This document shows, piece by piece, positions 9,338-18,940 of a stretch of 64,000 nucleotides of DNA; within the stretch, counting starts at the first letter, position 1, and each line of letters starts with the position of its first letter. The position numbers were made by a program, and so were the translations under genes. The notes beneath the pieces are model-generated. The model was not told where the DNA came from. It was given only the letters and a program-made list of their open reading frames with translations, and did not search any database. The stretch comes from Streptococcus mitis (GTDB lineage: Bacteria; Bacillota; Bacilli; Lactobacillales; Streptococcaceae): positions 890,301 through 954,300 of the forward strand of contig NZ_LBMT01000001.1 in NCBI RefSeq assembly GCF_002005545.1, in the 5' to 3' direction.

Positions 9338-11257
9338 ATGAAAATTATTAATATTGGAGTTTTAGCTCATGTTGATGCGGGAAAAACTACCTTAACAGAA
9401 AGCTTATTATATAACAGTGGAGCGATTACAGAATTAGGAAGCGTGGACAAAGGTACAACGAGGACGGATAATACGCTTTTAGAACGTCAGAGAGGAATTA
9501 CAATTCAGACAGGAATAACCTCTTTTCAGTGGGAAAATACGAAGGTGAACATCATAGACACGCCAGGACATATGGATTTCTTAGCAGAAGTATATCGTTC
9601 ATTATCAGTTTTAGATGGGGCAATTCTACTGATTTCTGCAAAAGATGGCGTACAAGCACAAACTCGTATATTATTTCATGCACTTAGGAAAATGGGGATT
9701 CCCACAATCTTTTTTATCAATAAGATTGACCAAAATGGAATTGATTTATCAACGGTTTATCAGGATATTAAAGAGAAACTTTCTGCCGAAATTGTAATCA
9801 AACAGAAGGTAGAACTGTATCCTAATATGTGTGTGACGAACTTTACCGAATCTGAACAATGGGATACGGTAATAGAGGGAAACGATGACCTTTTAGAGAA
9901 ATATATGTCCGGTAAATCATTAGAAGCATTGGAACTCGAACAAGAGGAAAGCATAAGATTTCATAATTGTTCCCTGTTCCCTGTTTATCACGGAAGTGCA
10001 AAAAACAATATAGGGATTGATAACCTTATAGAAGTGATTACGAATAAATTTTATTCATCAACACATCGAGGTCAGTCTGAACTTTGCGGAAAAGTTTTCA
10101 AAATTGAGTATTCGGAAAAAAGACAGCGTCTTGCATATATACGTCTTTATAGTGGCGTACTGCATTTGCGAGATTCGGTTAGAATATCGGAAAAGGAAAA
10201 AATAAAAATTACAGAAATGTATACTTCAATAAATGGTGAATTATGTAAAATCGATAAGGCTTATTCCGGGGAAATTGTTATTTTGCAGAATGAGTTTTTG
10301 AAGTTAAATAGTGTTCTTGGAGATACAAAGCTATTGCCACAGAGAGAGAGAATTGAAAATCCCCTCCCTCTGCTGCAAACGACTGTTGAACCGAGCAAAC
10401 CTCAACAAAGGGAAATGTTACTTGATGCACTTTTAGAAATCTCCGACAGTGACCCGCTTCTGCGATATTATGTGGATTCTGCGACACATGAAATCATACT
10501 TTCTTTCTTAGGGAAAGTACAAATGGAAGTGACTTGTGCTCTGCTGCAAGAAAAGTATCATGTGGAGATAGAACTAAAAGAGCCTACAGTCATTTATATG
10601 GAAAGACCGTTAAAAAAAGCAGAGTATACCATTCACATCGAAGTTCCACCGAATCCTTTCTGGGCTTCCATTGGTTTATCTGTATCACCGCTTCCGTTGG
10701 GAAGTGGAATGCAGTATGAGAGCTCGGTTTCTCTTGGATACTTAAATCAATCATTTCAAAATGCAGTTATGGAAGGGATACGCTATGGCTGTGAACAAGG
10801 ATTGTATGGTTGGAATGTGACGGACTGTAAAATCTGTTTTAAGTATGGCTTATACTATAGCCCTGTTAGTACCCCAGCAGATTTTCGGATGCTTGCTCCT
10901 ATTGTATTGGAACAAGTCTTAAAAAAAGCTGGAACAGAATTGTTAGAGCCATATCTTAGTTTTAAAATTTATGCGCCACAGGAATATCTTTCACGAGCAT
11001 ACACCGATGCTCCTAAATATTGTGCGAACATCGTAGACACTCAATTGAAAAATAATGAGGTCATTCTTAGTGGAGAAATCCCTGCTCGGTGTATTCAAGA
11101 ATATCGTAGTGATTTAACTTTCTTTACAAATGGACGTAGTGTTTGTTTAACAGAGTTAAAAGGGTACCATGTTACTACCGGTGAACCTGTTTGCCAGCCC
11201 CGTCGTCCAAATAGTCGGATAGATAAAGTACGATATATGTTCAATAAAATAACTTAG
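9338..11257 (+). CDS. tet(M): Tetracycline resistance ribosomal protection protein Tet(M)
   Basis: This 639-residue EF-G-like GTPase releases tetracycline from the ribosome. The G motifs are visible: AHVDAGKTT (G1), RGITIQT (G2), DTPGHMDF (G3) and NKID (G4), followed by the translation-factor domains. The start at 9338 follows GGAGG and gives the canonical length; the five codons upstream are not part of the protein. The reading frame is intact. The gene sits between orf12 and orf6 as in Tn916. Confidence 0.99.
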   Translation: MKIINIGVLAHVDAGKTTLTESLLYNSGAITELGSVDKGTTRTDNTLLERQRGITIQTGITSFQWENTKVNIIDTPGHMDFLAEVYRSLSVLDGAILLISAKDGVQAQTRILFHALRKMGIPTIFFINKIDQNGIDLSTVYQDIKEKLSAEIVIKQKVELYPNMCVTNFTESEQWDTVIEGNDDLLEKYMSGKSLEALELEQEESIRFHNCSLFPVYHGSAKNNIGIDNLIEVITNKFYSSTHRGQSELCGKVFKIEYSEKRQRLAYIRLYSGVLHLRDSVRISEKEKIKITEMYTSINGELCKIDKAYSGEIVILQNEFLKLNSVLGDTKLLPQRERIENPLPLLQTTVEPSKPQQREMLLDALLEISDSDPLLRYYVDSATHEIILSFLGKVQMEVTCALLQEKYHVEIELKEPTVIYMERPLKKAEYTIHIEVPPNPFWASIGLSVSPLPLGSGMQYESSVSLGYLNQSFQNAVMEGIRYGCEQGLYGWNVTDCKICFKYGLYYSPVSTPADFRMLAPIVLEQVLKKAGTELLEPYLSFKIYAPQEYLSRAYTDAPKYCANIVDTQLKNNEVILSGEIPARCIQEYRSDLTFFTNGRSVCLTELKGYHVTTGEPVCQPRRPNSRIDKVRYMFNKIT

Positions 11258-11354
11258 TGTATTTTATGTTGTTATATAAATATGGTTTCTTGTTAAATAA
11301 GATGAAATATTTTTTAATAAAGATTTGAATTAAAGTGTAAAGGAGGAGATAGTT

Positions 11355-11543
11355 ATTATAAACTACAAGTGGATATTGTGTCCTGTATGTGGAAATAAAA
11401 CACGATTAAAGATAAGGGAAGATACTGAATTAAAAAAATTCCCCCTCTATTGTCCGAAATGCAGACAAGAAAATTTAATTGAAATAAAGCAGTTCAAAGT
11501 AACTGTGATTACAGAGCCAGACGCAAAGACGCAGAGCCGATAA
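11355..11543 (+). CDS. orf6: Orf6, cysteine-rich KTR-type small protein
   Basis: About 62 residues contain two CPxC pairs (CPVCGNKT and CPKCRQ), a small zinc-ribbon pattern matching the Cys-rich KTR family found downstream of tet(M) in Tn916. AGGAGGAG sits at 11341-11348, but no ATG follows in frame; the candidate starts are ATT (11355) or ATA (11358). Either a non-standard start is used or a start mutation has occurred. The function is unknown. Confidence 0.7.
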   Translation: MINYKWILCPVCGNKTRLKIREDTELKKFPLYCPKCRQENLIEIKQFKVTVITEPDAKTQSR

Positions 11544-11577
11544 AATGAGATTAATACAATCTCATTTTATCGGCTCT
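11533..11577. terminator. Bidirectional terminator between orf6 and orf9
   Basis: A perfect 20-bp inverted repeat (11533-11552 with 11558-11577) with a 5-base loop overlaps the orf6 stop and faces the convergent orf9. It can terminate transcripts from both sides. Confidence 0.85.
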
Positions 11578-11602
11578 TTCCGTTATGTATGGATTCTTTT
11601 AA

Positions 11603-11739
11603 TTAGTCTTCGATGTTTCTTGCTTCGTTGATACCGCTGGCTAAAGATTCCATTAAGGATAGTTCTTTGTCTGTAAAGCTATCCATGTATTTCTCTATCT
11701 GTAATCGTCGGGTGCTTTTTACCAAGTTATTAGCAGGTA
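11603..11739 (-). pseudogene. orf9: orf9 regulator, 3' part, cut by Tn917
   Basis: The minus strand encodes the C-terminal 45 residues of Tn916 Orf9, ending in ARNIED and a TAA stop. The frame continues into the fragment at 16824-17045 if Tn917 and one AGGTA copy are removed, restoring a 117-codon ORF. Orf9 is described as a repressor of the orf7 promoter in Tn916. Confidence 0.92.
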
Positions 11740-11777
11740 GGGGTCCCGAGCGCCTACGAGGAATTTGTATCGATAAG
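11740..11777 (+). repeat. Tn917 left terminal inverted repeat
   Basis: About 38 bp, complementary to 16786-16823 with a few mismatches, beginning GGGGTCCCGAGCGC. It is the binding site for TnpA. Confidence 0.92.
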
Positions 11778-11973
11778 AAATAGATTTAAAAATTTCGCTG
11801 TTATTTTGTACATTTAACTTGACGGTGACATCTCTCTATTGTGAGTTATTAGTGGTACAGTTTTCAACCGTTTTAATTATAAAAAAGTGGTGCATTATCT
11901 TAAAATTTTGTATAATAGGAATTGAAGTTAAATTAGATGCTAAAAATTTGTAATTAAGAAGGAGGGATTCGTC

Positions 11974-12057
11974 ATGTTGGTATTCCAAATGCGTAATGTA
12001 GATAAAACATCTACTATTTTGAAACAGACTAAAAACAGTGATTACGCAGATAAATAA
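11974..12057 (+). CDS. ermBL: erm(B) leader peptide
   Basis: This 27-codon ORF begins MLVFQMRNVDKTSTI and lies 124 bp upstream of erm(B), behind GGAGGG. ErmBL is the known macrolide-sensing leader: the ribosome stalls in it, and the mRNA refolds to free the erm(B) ribosome site. The sequence is intact, so erm(B) is probably inducible. A -10 (TATAAT, 11911-11916) lies upstream. Confidence 0.93.
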   Translation: MLVFQMRNVDKTSTILKQTKNSDYADK

Positions 12058-12181
12058 ATACGTTAGATTAATTCCTACCAGTGACTAATCTTATGACTTT
12101 TTAAACAGATAACTAAAATTACAAACAAATCGTTTAACTTCTGTATTTATTTATAGATGTAATCACTTCAGGAGTGATTAC

Positions 12182-12919
12182 ATGAACAAAAATATAAAAT
12201 ATTCTCAAAACTTTTTAACGAGTGAAAAAGTACTCAACCAAATAATAAAACAATTGAATTTAAAAGAAACCGATACCGTTTACGAAATTGGAACAGGTAA
12301 AGGGCATTTAACGACGAAACTGGCTAAAATAAGTAAACAGGTAACGTCTATTGAATTAGACAGTCATCTATTCAACTTATCGTCAGAAAAATTAAAACTG
12401 AACATTCGTGTCACTTTAATTCACCAAGATATTCTACAGTTTCAATTCCCTAACAAACAGAGGTATAAAATTGTTGGGAATATTCCTTACCATTTAAGCA
12501 CACAAATTATTAAAAAAGTGGTTTTTGAAAGCCATGCGTCTGACATCTATCTGATTGTTGAAGAAGGATTCTACAAGCGTACCTTGGATATTCACCGAAC
12601 ACTAGGGTTGCTCTTGCACACTCAAGTCTCGATTCAGCAATTGCTTAAGCTGCCAGCGGAATGCTTTCATCCTAAACCAAAAGTAAACAGTGTCTTAATA
12701 AAACTTACCCGCCATACCACAGATGTTCCAGATAAATATTGGAAGCTATATACGTACTTTGTTTCAAAATGGGTCAATCGAGAATATCGTCAACTGTTTA
12801 CTAAAAATCAGTTTCATCAAGCAATGAAACACGCCAAAGTAAACAATTTAAGTACCGTTACTTATGAGCAAGTATTGTCTATTTTTAATAGTTATCTATT
12901 ATTTAACGGGAGGAAATAA
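12182..12919 (+). CDS. erm(B): 23S rRNA (adenine-2058-N6)-dimethyltransferase Erm(B)
   Basis: The 245-residue methyltransferase modifies A2058 of 23S rRNA and gives macrolide-lincosamide-streptogramin B resistance. The SAM-binding motif [11 protein letters not shown] is near residue 35 and the catalytic NIPYHLST near residue 100. It has the full canonical length. A GGAGTGA ribosome site precedes the ATG. Confidence 0.99.
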   Translation: MNKNIKYSQNFLTSEKVLNQIIKQLNLKETDTVYEIGTGKGHLTTKLAKISKQVTSIELDSHLFNLSSEKLKLNIRVTLIHQDILQFQFPNKQRYKIVGNIPYHLSTQIIKKVVFESHASDIYLIVEEGFYKRTLDIHRTLGLLLHTQVSIQQLLKLPAECFHPKPKVNSVLIKLTRHTTDVPDKYWKLYTYFVSKWVNREYRQLFTKNQFHQAMKHAKVNNLSTVTYEQVLSIFNSYLLFNGRK

Positions 12920-12923
12920 TTCT

Positions 12924-13055
12924 ATGAGTCGCTTTTGTAAATTTGGAAAGTTACACGTTACTAAAGGGAATGTAGATAAATTATTAGGTATACTACTGAC
13001 AGCTTCCAAGGAGCTAAAGAGGTCCCTAGCGCCTACGGGGAATTTGTATCGATAA
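12924..13055 (+). CDS. Short ORF downstream of erm(B)
   Basis: A 43-codon ORF starts 4 bp after the erm(B) stop behind GGGAGGAAA, and its last codons run into the internal Tn917 end repeat. The N-terminus (MSRFCKFGKLHVTKGN) looks like a real protein start truncated by the repeat. This short ORF commonly accompanies erm(B). The function is unknown. Confidence 0.5.
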   Translation: MSRFCKFGKLHVTKGNVDKLLGILLTASKELKRSLAPTGNLYR

Positions 13056-13090
13056 GGAATAGATTTAAAAATTTCGCTGTTATTTTGTAC
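13020..13090 (+). repeat. Internal copy of the Tn917 left end
   Basis: 71 bp nearly identical to 11741-11811, in direct orientation, just downstream of erm(B). It includes a slightly decayed terminal repeat (GGTCCCTAGCGCC). The erm(B) cassette is therefore bracketed by direct repeats, consistent with an ancestral element that began here and later gained the resistance segment. Confidence 0.85.
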
Positions 13091-13109
13091 AATAAGGATA
13101 AATTTGAAT

Positions 13110-13137
13110 GGTACCATAAACGACCGTTTATGGTACC
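13110..13137 (+). terminator. Hairpin between erm(B) and tnpR
   Basis: A perfect 13-bp inverted repeat (13110-13122 and 13125-13137) with a 2-base spacer is followed by TTTTC. It probably terminates erm(B) transcription. The tnpR res site is expected somewhere in 13140-13270, but I could not delimit it. Confidence 0.6.
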
Positions 13138-13273
13138 TTTTCATTTTCCTGCTTTTTCTAAATGTTTTTTAAGTAAATCAAGTACCAAAATCCGTTCCTT
13201 TTTCATAGTTCCTATATAGTTATACTTAATGAGTTATGGTACATTTAAATTATAAAATTAAGGAGGTTTTTTT

Positions 13274-13828
13274 ATGATTTTTGGCTATGCTCGAGTGAGT
13301 ACGGATGATCAAAATCTTAGTTTACAAATTGATGCACTTACTCATTATGGAATTGATAAATTATTTCAAGAAAAAGTAACTGGTGCGAAAAAAGACCGAC
13401 CGCAATTAGAAGAAATGATCAACCTACTACGTGAAGGAGATTCTGTTGTCATTTACAAGTTAGATCGAATTTCACGATCAACTAAACATTTGATTGAACT
13501 TTCTGAATTATTTGAAGAACTTAGTGTCAATTTTATATCTATTCAAGATAACGTAGATACTTCAACGTCTATGGGAAGATTCTTTTTCCGAGTTATGGCT
13601 AGTTTAGCAGAACTGGAACGGGATATTATTATTGAACGAACTAACTCTGGTCTTAAGGCAGCCAGAGTCCGAGGAAAAAAAGGGGGCCGTCCAAGTAAAG
13701 GTAAGCTATCAATTGATTTAGCTTTAAAAATGTATGACAGCAAAGAGTATTCTATTCGTCAAATTCTTGATGCCTCTAAATTAAGCAAAACAACCTTTTA
13801 CCGTTACCTCAATAAAAGGAATGCTTAA
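13274..13828 (+). CDS. tnpR: Tn917 serine resolvase
   Basis: This 184-residue small serine recombinase resolves Tn917 cointegrates at res. The N-terminus GYARVSTDDQNL carries the catalytic Ser9; YKLDRISRS and a C-terminal helix-turn-helix (about 155-180) follow. AAGGAGG precedes the start. It lies 3 bp upstream of tnpA in the same direction. Confidence 0.96.
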   Translation: MIFGYARVSTDDQNLSLQIDALTHYGIDKLFQEKVTGAKKDRPQLEEMINLLREGDSVVIYKLDRISRSTKHLIELSELFEELSVNFISIQDNVDTSTSMGRFFFRVMASLAELERDIIIERTNSGLKAARVRGKKGGRPSKGKLSIDLALKMYDSKEYSIRQILDASKLSKTTFYRYLNKRNA

Positions 13829-13831
13829 GAT

Positions 13832-16750
13832 ATGGCTATGAAAAGAATTTTAACTACTTCACAGCGTGAACAACTTCTTTCTGTAGACCACTTATCAGAA
13901 GAGGATTTTAAAGCGTATTTTAGTTTTTCTGATTATGATCTGGAGGTTATTAATCAACACCGTGGAAAGGTCAATAAACTAGGATTTGCGATACAACTTT
14001 GTTTGGCCCGGTATCCTGGGTGTTCTTTAAGTAATTGGCCGATTAAATCAACCAGACTAACTTCTTATGTGAGTCGACAGCTCCATCTTGATGCAATTGA
14101 TTTAAATTCATATGATCATAGAAATACACGTGCAAATCACTTCAACGAGATCTTAGAAGTATTCAACTATCATCGATTCGGTAGTGCTAATACACAAAAA
14201 CAGTTAATAGAATATTTAATTGAACTAGCTTTAGAAAATGATGACTCTATCTATCTAATGAAAAAAACAATTGATTTCTTAACTCGAAAAAGAATTATTT
14301 TTCCATCTATAGCTACACTTGAAGACATTATAAGCCGCTGTCGAGATAAAGCAGAAAACAACTTATTTTCAATATTACTCTGTTCATTAACAGATATACA
14401 AATTGAAAAACTAGAGAGTTTGTTTCAAATTTATGAAGAGACGAAAATAACTAAACTCGCTTGGCTAAAAGACATTCCAGGTAAGGCAAATCCAGAAAGC
14501 TTTATGAGTATTTGTAAAAAAGTGGAAGTGATTGCTTCCATGGGACTCGGGACAATTAATGTCTCCCATATTAATCGGAACAGGTTTCTTCAGCTAGCTA
14601 GACTAGGGGAAAATTATGATGCATATGACTTCTCCCGTTTTGAGCTTGAAAAAAGATACTCTTTACTTATTGCTTTTTTAGTCAATCATCATCAATATCT
14701 GATCGATCAACTGATTGAGATTAATGACCGCATTTTAGCAAGTATTAAACGCAAAGGGACACGTGATTCACAAGAACAGTTAAAAGAAAAAGGAAAATTG
14801 GCTACTAAAAAATTGGAACATTATGCTTCTTTAATTGATGCTCTTCACTTTGCAAAAGATAATGATAGTAATCCTTTTGACGAAATTGAACGAATCATGC
14901 CTTGGGAAGATTTAGTACAAGATGGAGAAGAAGCTAAAAAAATTACAGGTAATAAAAATCATGGCTATTTAGAAATGGTTCGAAATAAAGCTAATTACCT
15001 CCGAAGATACACGCCAATGTTATTGAGGACCCTTTCGTTCAAAGCAACTCCGGCAGCAAATCCAGTCCTCATGGCCCTAACTCAACTAACTGATTTACAC
15101 AATAGTGGTAAAAGAAAAATACCGGCAGATACTTCTACTGATTTTGTGAGTAAAAAATGGAAAAGCCTTGTTCGGCCAGAAGAGGGGAAAATAGATCGGT
15201 CTTACTATGAGTTAGTAGCTTTCACCGAGCTAAAGAACAATATTCGATCAGGAGATATTTCAGTTGAAGGAAGTATGATCCATCGAAATATTGATGATTA
15301 CTTAGTTGATTTATCTGCTTGTATTGATTCAGAAACTATTCCAGACACGTTTGAGGACTATTTAAAGGATCGGGAAATAATTTTAGATTTACAGCTTCAA
15401 TTTTATTCGACAGTTGATAAGAGAATTTCAAGAGCAAACCTTAAAAAGTTGGAAAAAGTTACACCTAGCGAAGCAGAAATATATAGAAAAAAACTTTATT
15501 CAATAATTCCTAAGATAAGGCTTAGTGATCTTTTAATTGAGGTGGACAGTTGGACCAACTTTTCACAAGAATTTAGTCATGATTCTACAGGGAAACCGCC
15601 GAGTGAACAAGAAAGAAAAATTATTTTTGCTGCTTTGCTGGGTTTAGGGATGAATATTGGTCTTGAAAAAATGGCCCAATCAACTCCTGGAATTTCTTAT
15701 TCTCAGTTAGCCAATGCCAAACAATGGCGCTTTTATAAAGAAGCTCTGACTCGTGCTCAATCTGTTTTGGTTAATTATCAGTTAAAGCTTCCTGTTGCAG
15801 ACTTTTGGGGTGAAGGAAAAACCACTGCTTCAGACGGAATGCGCGTCCCAGTGGGCGTCTCAGCTCTAAAATCCGATGTTAATCCACATTACAAAAGTAT
15901 GGAAAAAGGAGCTACAATGATTCGATCAATAAATGATAGGCATACGACTCATCATATCGAGGTTGCTTCAACTAATACAAGGGAAGCTACTCATACCCTT
16001 GATGGCCTACTTTATCATGAAACAGATCTAGATATTGAGGAACATTTTACTGATACAAATGGGTATTCTGATCAGGTGTTTGGAATGACCGCATTACTAG
16101 GCTTTGATTTTGAACCTCGCATCAGAAATATAAAAAAATCACAATTATTTTCTATCAAATCACCTTCCTACTACCCTAACTTATCAGAAGATATAAGCGG
16201 AAAAATCAATGTAAAAATTATTGAAGAAAACTATGATGAAATTAAACGAATCGCCTATTCGATTCAAACAGGAAAAGTATCTAGTTCTTTACTATTAGGA
16301 AAGCTAGGCTCATACGCACGTAAGAATAGAGTAGCTCTTGCACTGAGAGAACTAGGTCGCATTGAAAAGAGCATTTTTATGATAGATTATATTACAGATA
16401 GTGAGCTACGGCGAAGGATCACTCATGGACTAAATAAGACAGAAGCGATTAATGCTTTAGCTAGAGAACTATTTTTTGGGCGACGCGGAAAATTTATGGA
16501 GCGCGATATTCGCCGACAACTTCAAAGTGCTAGTGCGCTTAATGTGTTAATAAATGCAATAAGTATATGGAACGCCGTCTACTTACAAGCAGCTTATAAT
16601 TATCTCGTCAAAATAGATCCCGAAGTAACTAAGTATATGAAGCATGTATCTCCTATTAATTGGGAGCATATCACTTTTCTTGGAGAGTATAAATTTGACT
16701 TGTTATCTATTCCTAAACACTTAAGAGAATTGAATATAAAAAATAAATAG
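13832..16750 (+). CDS. tnpA: Tn917 Tn3-family transposase
   Basis: This 972-residue DDE transposase of the Tn3 family acts on the 38-bp terminal repeats. It is full length. The C-terminal catalytic region begins around SDGMRVPVGV (about residue 665) and includes FTDTNGYSDQVFG (about 745) and a terminal RGKF segment with an acidic neighbour. It ends 36 bp before the right terminal repeat. The transposon therefore looks competent. Confidence 0.97.
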   Translation: MAMKRILTTSQREQLLSVDHLSEEDFKAYFSFSDYDLEVINQHRGKVNKLGFAIQLCLARYPGCSLSNWPIKSTRLTSYVSRQLHLDAIDLNSYDHRNTRANHFNEILEVFNYHRFGSANTQKQLIEYLIELALENDDSIYLMKKTIDFLTRKRIIFPSIATLEDIISRCRDKAENNLFSILLCSLTDIQIEKLESLFQIYEETKITKLAWLKDIPGKANPESFMSICKKVEVIASMGLGTINVSHINRNRFLQLARLGENYDAYDFSRFELEKRYSLLIAFLVNHHQYLIDQLIEINDRILASIKRKGTRDSQEQLKEKGKLATKKLEHYASLIDALHFAKDNDSNPFDEIERIMPWEDLVQDGEEAKKITGNKNHGYLEMVRNKANYLRRYTPMLLRTLSFKATPAANPVLMALTQLTDLHNSGKRKIPADTSTDFVSKKWKSLVRPEEGKIDRSYYELVAFTELKNNIRSGDISVEGSMIHRNIDDYLVDLSACIDSETIPDTFEDYLKDREIILDLQLQFYSTVDKRISRANLKKLEKVTPSEAEIYRKKLYSIIPKIRLSDLLIEVDSWTNFSQEFSHDSTGKPPSEQERKIIFAALLGLGMNIGLEKMAQSTPGISYSQLANAKQWRFYKEALTRAQSVLVNYQLKLPVADFWGEGKTTASDGMRVPVGVSALKSDVNPHYKSMEKGATMIRSINDRHTTHHIEVASTNTREATHTLDGLLYHETDLDIEEHFTDTNGYSDQVFGMTALLGFDFEPRIRNIKKSQLFSIKSPSYYPNLSEDISGKINVKIIEENYDEIKRIAYSIQTGKVSSSLLLGKLGSYARKNRVALALRELGRIEKSIFMIDYITDSELRRRITHGLNKTEAINALARELFFGRRGKFMERDIRRQLQSASALNVLINAISIWNAVYLQAAYNYLVKIDPEVTKYMKHVSPINWEHITFLGEYKFDLLSIPKHLRELNIKNK

Positions 16751-16785
16751 GCCTTGAAACATTGGTTTAGTGGGAATTTGTACCC

Positions 16786-17549
<764 letters not shown>

Positions 17550-17972
17550 ATGAAACCATCTTCTTTTCAGACCACAATAGAAAATCAGTTTGACTATATC
17601 TGTAAACGTGCTATGGAAGACGAGCGAAAGAATTATATGCTTTATCTTTCAAGGATTGCAAAGCGTGAGGTGTCCTTTTCGGATGTTGGCGATTATCTTG
17701 TTAGCCAGTTTGCGACAACAGATAACTATTCAACTGACTTTCAGATTTTTACACTCAATGGGTTATCAGTAGGCGTTGAAAATGATTTATTGAGTGAAGC
17801 ATTACGTGAGTTGCCAGACAAGAAACGTGAAATTCTACTGCTGTTTTACTTTATGGACATGAGCGATTCAGAAATTGCAGACCTGTTGAAATTGAACCGT
17901 TCTACTGTCTATCGGCATAGAACCAGTGGACTAGCCTTAATCAAAAAGTTTATGGAGGAATTTGAAGAATGA
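17550..17972 (+). CDS. orf7: Tn916 Orf7, sigma-70-like regulator
   Basis: This 140-residue protein has a C-terminal region-4-like helix-turn-helix (LPDKKREILLLFYF, then SDSEIADLLKLNRSTVYRHR), as in small sigma factors. In Tn916, Orf7 and Orf8 form an upward regulatory loop that extends transcription into xis/int and, in the circular form, into the transfer genes. The ATG at 17550 follows AAAGGGGGTG. It overlaps orf8 by 4 bases. Confidence 0.9.
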   Translation: MKPSSFQTTIENQFDYICKRAMEDERKNYMLYLSRIAKREVSFSDVGDYLVSQFATTDNYSTDFQIFTLNGLSVGVENDLLSEALRELPDKKREILLLFYFMDMSDSEIADLLKLNRSTVYRHRTSGLALIKKFMEEFEE

Positions 17973-18199
17973 AAACACAATATCCTATGATTCCCTTTCC
18001 TCTCATTGTAAAGGCAACAGATGGCGATACAGAAGCGATTAACCAGATTCTACATCATTACAGAGGGTACATAACGAAACGTTCCCTACGACTTATGAAA
18101 GATGAATATGGCAATCAAAGTATGGTCGTTGATGAAGTCTTACGTGGAAGAATGGAAACCAGACTGATTACAAAGATTCTGTCATTTGAAATTAAGTAA
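17969..18199 (+). CDS. orf8: Tn916 Orf8, helix-turn-helix-domain regulator partner
   Basis: The 76-residue protein starts inside the orf7 stop (ATGA overlap). It matches the conjugative-transposon Orf8 family, similar to the N-terminal part of sigma-like proteins (LIVKATDGDTEAINQILHHY). It is co-expressed with Orf7 and thought to act with it in activating transfer-gene transcription. Confidence 0.87.
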   Translation: MKTQYPMIPFPLIVKATDGDTEAINQILHHYRGYITKRSLRLMKDEYGNQSMVVDEVLRGRMETRLITKILSFEIK

Positions 18200-18200
18200 T

Positions 18201-18260
18201 AACCTCTCTCTTTTCGTGGAAGCGTGCCATACTATTCCACGCTTCCCGAACAGGGAGGTT
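18201..18260 (+). terminator. Hairpin after orf8
   Basis: The inner stem GGAAGCGTG/CACGCTTCC is enclosed by an AACCTC/GAGGTT pair (18201-18206 with 18255-18260), immediately after the orf8 stop. It is a likely transcription stop or mRNA-stabilising stem. Confidence 0.6.
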
Positions 18261-18354
18261 TGTTATTCCATCAAAGCATATTGAGCTTTCAATGTGTTTT
18301 GATAGGCTAACGAGCCATTGTTCTTTGAAAACTGAATAAAAGTAATTGAATACG

Positions 18355-18620
18355 TTTCGATAAGAAAAGAGCCAACGGAGCTAACCGCCATGACCTATCT
18401 TCTAAAGATAGCGAGCGTTTCAGTTAGTGTTCCGAAAAACAATCTTTAGCAGGATTGCCAGCGACGACTTTCTTATCGTGATAATGATACTCCCATACAG
18501 TCAATAGTCCGAGCGTTAAAAGCGTCGCAGGCAATGAGTATGGCTACATGAGAACCATGCAGGGGTGGAACTCCCGTGAGCTTTGCTAGAGCTGTTCGAT
18601 TGCTTGTAAAACAACTTTTA
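18355..18620 (+). other. Structured non-coding region upstream of xis (orf5 region)
   Basis: There is no credible gene between orf8 and xis, but many complementary segments are present. A 10-bp closing helix pairs 18358-18367 with 18469-18478. Inside it are CTAAC/GTTAG (18381-18385 with 18423-18427), TATCTT/AAGATA (18396-18401 with 18405-18410) and CAATC/GATTG (18440-18444 with 18453-18457). Downstream, ATACTC/GAGTAT (18487-18492 with 18536-18541) adds another helix. This suggests a folded RNA. A 20-codon ORF at 18390 lies within it. Confidence 0.5.
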
Positions 18621-18655
18621 TGAAATCCAATAAGTGATTTGGAAAGGAGGATTTT

Positions 18656-18859
18656 ATGAAGCAGACTGACATTCCGATTTGGGAGCGTTATACCCTAACT
18701 ATTGAAGAAGCGTCAAAATATTTTCGTATTGGCGAAAACAAGCTGCGTCGTTTGGCAGAAGAAAATAAAAATGCAAACTGGCTGATTATGAATGGCAATC
18801 GTATTCAGGTTAAACGAAAACAATTTGAAAAAATTATAGATACATTGAACGCAATCTAG
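18656..18859 (+). CDS. xis: Tn916 excisionase
   Basis: This 67-residue winged-helix DNA-bending protein binds near both transposon ends and directs Int toward excision. It begins [12 protein letters not shown] and contains [20 protein letters not shown]. It matches Tn916 Xis in length. AAAGGAGG lies 7 bp upstream. Int follows 81 bp downstream. Confidence 0.95.
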   Translation: MKQTDIPIWERYTLTIEEASKYFRIGENKLRRLAEENKNANWLIMNGNRIQVKRKQFEKIIDTLNAI

Positions 18860-18940
18860 CGTAGCCAAAGGGTCTTGTATATGATAAAATAGTATTAAGT
18901 CGTATCAGGGCTCTTTCCATAATGGAAAGGAGCAAATGCC

